Origin: Planctomycetes bacterium RBG_13_46_10
GTDB lineage: Bacteria > Planctomycetota > Phycisphaerae > Sedimentisphaerales > Anaerobacaceae
Length of the DNA: 5,903 nucleotides
Reading direction: 5' to 3'
NCBI GenBank assembly: GCA_001824645.1
Contig: MHYD01000068.1
Location: 1-5,903 of the forward strand
Below are positions 3,603 through 5,903 of this stretch, piece after piece. Under the pieces are notes generated by a model that saw only the letters and a program-made list of their open reading frames with translations, ran no database searches and was not told the origin of the DNA. The position numbers and the translations under genes were made by a program. Each line of letters begins with the position of its first letter. Position 1 is the stretch's first letter.

Positions 3603-4771
3603 TATAGCTCGGGCATTACTGCATTTGGCTCATTGGTTTCGGCTGCAGCCGGAGGTTTTTCTTCAGCCGGTTGCTCAGTCTGCTGCTGGGCCGGTCCCTC
3701 GACTTCGCTCGGGATGACATTTTTTGGCTCATCCTCAAGCAGGTCGGACAGCTTCTTTGTCAGATTTTGGGCTTTCCAGTCTGCGATTTCATAAATCCAG
3801 CCCTGGTTTCTTGCGTTGAATTGCTTTACCTTATCATCGGCAAGGAGTTTCGCTTCTTTTATCTTAAGCTCCTCCTCGGACTCAGTTTTTTCTACGCCGG
3901 TAGGCCTTTTGTCCGTAAAATCTGCCCGGCAGGTTATATATGCCTTATCGTCCTGTTTAGCAATATTTATCGTATAAATAGTCCAATCGGTCATTCTGCA
4001 GACATATTGTCTGTCGAAGGCTAATTCGTTTGCTTCAGCCGGTTTTTTCTTAACATCCGTGAATCGCAGGTCGGTCAGCGCGGTGGCAACGCTTTTGATG
4101 TCGTTATCCTTTAGTTTTTTGCCTGCAGGGATATTTTCGAGCATAAAGCTGTCACTATCATCTTTTTTCTTAAGGGTGTATTGGCCTTGTGGCGAAATAA
4201 TAGTTACCGATTCGATATTGGTGCGCTCTGCTGTAACGAGCTTTTGGTCGATATAGCTTATCGCACCGCTGCTTATCCATGGTACGTCCGGGGCAACATA
4301 GACTTTGTCGCTCGTAGCCAGTCTTACGTAACTGCCCTGGCCGGCTTCCCTTGAGTTTCCAATAATAACACCTGTTAGAAGTGAGTCGTCCGATTTAAAA
4401 AACTTGACCACATTACGGGCCTTGTCCTCCGTCAGGCCGAGCGATTCGTGATTTTCTTTTCTTTCCGTAATAAACTGTGTCGTTTGAATATCCAGGCACT
4501 TTGTAATCAAATCGTTTATCTGTTTCGTTTCCGCAGGGTAATTATCCTTATTTGAAACAACGAAGCGTCCCCCCTGCTGCTTCAAAGTTGTTTCATCTTC
4601 ACCTGCCCGGACGGTTATACCGCCTATGTCCCTTGTCTCAAGCCCCTGAATGAGATAAGCCGGTATCCCGGATGTTGTCCCGGGCTTGTTCGCAATACGT
4701 GTTTGGACCACCGCCCATATAACCATAAAGACAGCTATGATACCCAATATGGCAAGTTTCTTATTGCTCAT
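3602..4771 (-). CDS. DUF4340 domain protein, auxiliary subunit of a GldG-type ABC transporter locus
   Basis: DUF4340 proteins are found beside gliding-type ABC transporters (ATPase, permease, GldG-like auxiliary protein); their biochemical role is unproven. The 389 residues begin with a single N-terminal membrane helix (LAILGIIAVFMVIWAVVQ, starting at residue 6). An extracytoplasmic domain of repeated DUF4340-type units follows: LIQGLETRDIGGITVRAG...TTLKQQGGRFVV, then NHESLGLTEDKARNVVKFFKSDDSLLTGVIIG, then SYVRLATSDKVYVAP. Those are characteristic 'lgl..p...v.l....g....l.iG' and 'yvr......vy.v' patterns. The tail after about residue 345 is low-complexity, rich in P, A, E and Q. Within it VIPSEVEGP (352-360) is translated from a REP-like palindrome, so the element is inserted in frame. 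The start ATG 4771 has AGGAG at 4779-4783. It lies 106 bases after the gldG-like gene, with a terminator-like hairpin in between. Confidence 0.82.
   Translation of the reverse strand: MSNKKLAILGIIAVFMVIWAVVQTRIANKPGTTSGIPAYLIQGLETRDIGGITVRAGEDETTLKQQGGRFVVSNKDNYPAETKQINDLITKCLDIQTTQFITERKENHESLGLTEDKARNVVKFFKSDDSLLTGVIIGNSREAGQGSYVRLATSDKVYVAPDVPWISSGAISYIDQKLVTAERTNIESVTIISPQGQYTLKKKDDSDSFMLENIPAGKKLKDNDIKSVATALTDLRFTDVKKKPAEANELAFDRQYVCRMTDWTIYTINIAKQDDKAYITCRADFTDKRPTGVEKTESEEELKIKEAKLLADDKVKQFNARNQGWIYEIADWKAQNLTKKLSDLLEDEPKNVIPSEVEGPAQQQTEQPAEEKPPAAAETNEPNAVMPEL
3693..3720. repeat. REP-like element inside the DUF4340 coding region
   Basis: Outer stem TCCC (3695-3698) with GGGA (3711-3714 region), inner stem CGA-CT-TCG (3700-3707). 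On the coding strand it reads as VIPSEVEGP, a peptide I recognise as a recurrent signature of a mobile palindrome in many bacterial genomes. It keeps the frame open in a dispensable low-complexity tail. Confidence 0.55.
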
Positions 4772-4785
4772 CTATCAACTCCTGC

Positions 4786-4810
4786 AAAAACCCCCAAATA
4801 AATTTGGGGG
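4786..4810 (-). terminator. Intrinsic terminator between the gldG-like and DUF4340 genes
   Basis: On the minus strand, a 9-bp perfect stem (arms 4810-4802 and 4799-4791, CCCCCAAAT pairing with ATTTGGGGG) with a two-base loop is followed at once by five T (4790-4786). The DUF4340 ribosome binding site starts only three bases further on (4783). It is either a true terminator, a partial one that sets subunit ratio, or an attenuator. Confidence 0.6.
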
Positions 4811-4864
4811 CTAAATATTTAGCACCGCAATCCTTCGACCTGGCTCAGGACAGGTCTATTGCGG
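4810..4864. repeat. Adjacent palindromes, including REP-like element copy B
   Basis: A perfect 14-base palindrome GCTAAATATTTAGC (4810-4823) abuts the terminator stem. It is followed by CCGCAAT (4825-4831) and ATTGCGG (4858-4864), which enclose the REP-like core at 4834-4854 with its own inner stem ACCTG/CAGGT (4838-4842/4851-4855). The whole 106-base gap between the two genes is therefore almost entirely hairpins. Confidence 0.65.
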
Positions 4865-4877
4865 GGTTTACAACCGA

Positions 4878-5903
4878 TTACGCATCGCTTGCGTGACTGA
4901 TGTAGTGTCTCTTACGCGCGCTGCGACGAATGGCCAACACGACAGCAATTACCAATATTGCTGCAGGTGCAGTAAGCATGTTAAAGTTGCGTAATTTATT
5001 ACTCAATGCCTCAATACGTTCATGTCTTTTCTTTCTGACGTCACGCAACTGCCGTTGAGCCTGACGCTTTTTCAGCTCAAGCTCTTTCTGCTTCTGTAGT
5101 ATAGAGCTGCCGATAACCTCTGCCTTTTCCTCCTTTGCCGAGGCCAGAATAACCTGCAGTTCATTATTGAAGCCCTGAATTTCCGCATTAAGCTTGGCCA
5201 CCTCTTCTTCGGTTTCCTTTTCCGCCTGTTCTTCAATATCTTTGACAACGGTGAACGGCCTCTGGAAATTGCCTCTTGACCTGATGGAAATCAAGTCACT
5301 CGAGCCGGTCAAATCATCGACGGTATTCATTAATAAAGCACTGTTGTCGCCGACGACAACCTTGCCGAAGAACGAATTTTGATAGGCCAGCATATCGCTG
5401 ATAAAATCCACATCTGAAAAGACTGCTACCACGCAATCCTGCTGGGCCTGCTTTAATCCTGTTATCTGCTTTTTGATTTTCTTGTTGTCATTCGGGTCTT
5501 CGACGCTGTTAGAATCAACCTCGATTTCAATGCCGTCGGGGAAACTGCTGGTCAGACAGCCTGTAATCAGATAACCCATCGTCACTGGCTTGGTGCCTTC
5601 GAAAAATCTGCTCATCAGCTTCTCCGGCTGCAAAAACATCAGCTCGGTTGAGCTATCGACCTTAAAGCTATTGCCCTTTTCGGTAGTTTTTATAAGGGCT
5701 GTTCGTTGAATCTTCGAGTCCGCGTCTTTCGCCTCATTTACATCTGCAATTTCCCTGAGCACACCTGCGAACAGGACTCTTACCTGGTTAAGGTTGGCGG
5801 TGACAACACTATCGGTATTAAAGCAGCCCTGACCAAGATTAAGAAAAGCGATAATTGTCTCCGCTCTCTGGTTGGGGGAAATGGATGCCGGCAGGGCAAG
5901 ACT
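4878..5903 (-). CDS. gldG: GldG-like ABC transporter auxiliary protein (ABC_transp_aux family), 5' end missing
   Basis: C-terminal part of a GldG-like subunit of a gliding-type ABC transporter. The frame stays open from 5762 to the window edge; a GTG at 5762 is internal, because the upstream codons continue the family pattern (LALPASISPNQRAETIIAFL at the edge, then NLNQVRVLFAGVL). Features in order: the end of the extracytoplasmic domain (TALIKTTEKGNSF..., PVTMGYLITG, VAVFSDVDFISDML, NSALLMNTVDDLTGSSDLISIRSRG). A long charged coiled coil follows (roughly EEQAEKETEEEVAKLNAE through QKQKELELKKRQAQRQLRDVRKKRHERIEALSNKLRNFN). Last come a membrane helix, MLTAPAAILVIAVVLAIRR, and a basic cytoplasmic tail. 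'VRKKRHERIEALSNKLRNFNMLTAP' matches the family's 'vRr.lr.dI..L...L...Ni...P' ending. It lies upstream of DUF4340 on the same strand. The symbol reflects family resemblance, not proven gliding function. Confidence 0.8.
   Translation of the reverse strand, partial: SLALPASISPNQRAETIIAFLNLGQGCFNTDSVVTANLNQVRVLFAGVLREIADVNEAKDADSKIQRTALIKTTEKGNSFKVDSSTELMFLQPEKLMSRFFEGTKPVTMGYLITGCLTSSFPDGIEIEVDSNSVEDPNDNKKIKKQITGLKQAQQDCVVAVFSDVDFISDMLAYQNSFFGKVVVGDNSALLMNTVDDLTGSSDLISIRSRGNFQRPFTVVKDIEEQAEKETEEEVAKLNAEIQGFNNELQVILASAKEEKAEVIGSSILQKQKELELKKRQAQRQLRDVRKKRHERIEALSNKLRNFNMLTAPAAILVIAVVLAIRRSARKRHYISHASDA

Noticed and set aside
3671..4256. Plus-strand frames of 117 and 65 codons
   Set aside because: Antisense to the DUF4340 gene, which has a complete family pattern.
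5194..5382. 62-codon plus-strand open frame
   Set aside because: Antisense to the gldG-like gene.
5760..5762. GTG as the start of the gldG-like gene
   Set aside because: The frame stays open to the window edge and the upstream residues continue the family pattern, so the true start is outside the window.

Overview
Likely source: a planctomycete, probably of the Phycisphaerae/Sedimentisphaerales type and perhaps from an environmental assembly. Two things point there, both from memory rather than a search: a GldG-like plus DUF4340 gene pair on the right, and a degenerate interspersed repeat whose fortuitous translation (KANFSKAKIIVSSFVTS) resembles junk peptides I associate with those genomes. 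Treat the taxonomy as inference.

Layout. (1) 32-881, minus strand: a three-gene cassette with a variant HicA-like small protein, a HicB antitoxin (degenerate RNase H-like domain plus ribbon-helix-helix) and an unrecognised 74-residue protein. (2) 882-1425: an AT-rich divergent intergenic region with a good candidate promoter facing each way and an 11-bp inverted repeat in the long hicAB leader. (3) 1426-2741, plus strand: a tightly packed toxin-antitoxin-chaperone (TAC) operon. It encodes a HigB/Gp49-type RelE-fold toxin, a HigA Xre-type antitoxin with a C-terminal extension, and a SecB-like chaperone. This is the same order as Rv1955-Rv1956-Rv1957 of Mycobacterium tuberculosis and is the most notable system here. 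(4) 2742-3601: no convincing gene but many palindromes, heptamer tandem repeats, a strong promoter-like sequence, a G-rich possible quadruplex and degenerate interspersed repeats. (5) 3602-5903, minus strand: a DUF4340 membrane-anchored protein preceded by the 3' part of a GldG-like gene (ABC_transp_aux family) that runs off the right edge. They are the auxiliary subunits of a gliding-type ABC transporter.

How the genes work together. In known TAC systems the chaperone binds a C-terminal 'chaperone addiction' segment of the antitoxin, protects it from aggregation and proteolysis and lets it neutralise the toxin. The linked order, the overlapping translation signals and the antitoxin's extension fit that model. 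The two back-to-back TA modules next to a repeat-rich stretch look like an accessory insertion beside a housekeeping-type transporter operon. REP-like palindromes recur in region 4, in the intergenic gap of the transporter genes, and in frame inside the DUF4340 gene.
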